Shown here one piece after another: positions 4,312 to 5,025 of a stretch of DNA of 5,025 nt (positions are counted from its first letter, which is position 1; each line of letters begins with the position of its first letter). The notes under the pieces were generated by a model. It was not told the origin of the DNA and did no database searches. It was given only the letters and a program-made list of their open reading frames with translations. Source of the stretch: an uncultured Dialister sp. (GTDB taxonomy: Bacteria; Bacillota; Negativicutes; Veillonellales; Dialisteraceae); NCBI GenBank assembly GCA_900545785.1, contig URAA01000105.1, positions 1 through 5,025 of the forward strand, in the 5' to 3' direction. Both the position numbers and the translations under genes were made by a program.

Positions 4312-5025
4312 ATGTTGATCATAGAATTTCAATCATTTGATATCAAGGACAGAGACTACATCAACAGTTTTTTTAAAGTGCATCATTATGAAGGCATAGA
4401 CTGTTCCTTCAATACTTTATTTCTCTGGCAGAAAGCCCATGATACGAAATGGGCGGTAGAAGATAATATTCTATTCATCCGCGCGGGAAAAGAGCAAACT
4501 TTTTTCATGCCCCCCTTTGCAGGAGAAGGAGCTTCTTTTGCAAGAGGTCTTGAAATCATTCATGAATGCCTTGAATCGGAAGGAAAACCGTTTATGCTGA
4601 AATCCGCTTCTCCCTGGGTGGTGGAACGGATCAAGGAAAATTGCCCCGATAAATATGATTTCATTCCCGACAGGGACAACTGGGAATATGTGTACCGCAC
4701 GGAGGACATGATCAATCTTCCGGGGAAAAAATTCAGAATGAAAAAAAATCATCTGAACAGCTTTCTCCGCCAGTACGGCGACTATGAATATGAACCTATT
4801 ACGACGGAAAATATGGAAGATGCGAGACAGGAAGTGGCGGACTGGTTTTTGCGCCACGGAAGCATAGAAGAGGAAGAAGAAGCGCTCCGCCTTTGCTTTG
4901 ATAATTGGGACGCTCTCAAAATGAAAGGGGCGATCATCCGGATCTACGGAAAAGCGGAAGCATTCACCAACGGCGATCTGGTCAATCCGAATATGGCGCA
5001 TATCTTCTTTGAAAAAGCAAATCCG
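4312..5025 (+). CDS. DUF2156 (LPG-synthase C-terminal-like) protein, 3' end cut by window
   Basis: The frame stays open for 238 codons to the window edge. The protein begins MLIIEFQSFDIKDRDYINSF and has the family's hallmarks: an early conserved block EGIDCSFNTLFLWQ (about 27-40), FFMPPFAGEG (64-73), and the central WEYVYRTEDMINLPGKKF (124-141) followed by RMKKNHLNSFLRQY. This DUF2156 family has a tandem GNAT-like acyltransferase fold related to the catalytic domain of lysyl-phosphatidylglycerol synthase MprF; the stand-alone proteins have no established substrate. No signal peptide or membrane segment is seen, so it is probably cytosolic. Family members are about 290-310 residues, so about 60 are missing. 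The start is uncertain: AAAAGGAG (4304-4311) touches the ATG at 4312, while the next codon, TTG at 4315, has a three-base gap. Both are tight spacings, and initiation at TTG would give MIIEF. The gene is next to, and transcribed away from, the DnaA-box region. Confidence 0.85.
   Translation, partial: MLIIEFQSFDIKDRDYINSFFKVHHYEGIDCSFNTLFLWQKAHDTKWAVEDNILFIRAGKEQTFFMPPFAGEGASFARGLEIIHECLESEGKPFMLKSASPWVVERIKENCPDKYDFIPDRDNWEYVYRTEDMINLPGKKFRMKKNHLNSFLRQYGDYEYEPITTENMEDARQEVADWFLRHGSIEEEEEALRLCFDNWDALKMKGAIIRIYGKAEAFTNGDLVNPNMAHIFFEKANP

Noticed and set aside
4471..5001. 176-codon open frame on the - strand
   Set aside because: Lies fully inside the DUF2156 gene, whose + strand frame has clear family motifs; the - strand product is Phe/His/Arg-rich, typical of an antisense shadow.

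Overview
The window reads as a piece of a moderately low-GC Firmicutes (Bacillota) chromosome. The gene content (a CcpN-type repressor next to a DUF299 regulator, strong AGGAGG-like ribosome binding sites, AT-rich spacers) supports this. A Negativicutes/Veillonellales-type bacterium is my best guess, but it is inference, not something the sequence proves. The first 20 bases are not genomic: they match the end of the Illumina TruSeq read-2 adapter, so the window begins at a raw assembly end.

Layout. Bases 21-1332 carry the C-terminal half of phosphoenolpyruvate synthase (ppsA, + strand), cut off by the contig end. A 138-base spacer with two inverted repeats leads to ccpN (1471-2106, HTH plus two CBS domains). 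Three bases further on is ppsR (2110-2937, the DUF299 kinase/pyrophosphorylase that switches PEP synthase or pyruvate phosphate dikinase off and on). An A/T-flanked hairpin at 2949-2987 can terminate transcription from both sides. Convergent to it is bcp (2994-3464, - strand), a PrxQ/BCP peroxiredoxin with a near-consensus promoter and an inverted repeat directly behind the -35 box. Next comes about 820 bases without a credible gene, very AT-rich and holding a cluster of DnaA boxes (3752-4000) that looks like a replication origin or a DnaA-binding cluster. The window closes with the first 238 codons of a DUF2156 protein (4312-5025, + strand), cut by the window edge.

How the genes fit together. 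ppsA, ccpN and ppsR form a gluconeogenesis module. PpsA makes PEP from pyruvate, PpsR is expected to phosphorylate the threonine two residues before the catalytic histidine of PpsA, and CcpN in Bacillus represses gluconeogenic genes. The target threonine and histidine are both visible here (172-174 and 178-180), so enzyme and predicted modifier lie in one window. The DnaA-box region is the most noteworthy feature because neither dnaA nor any other replication gene is beside it in this window.
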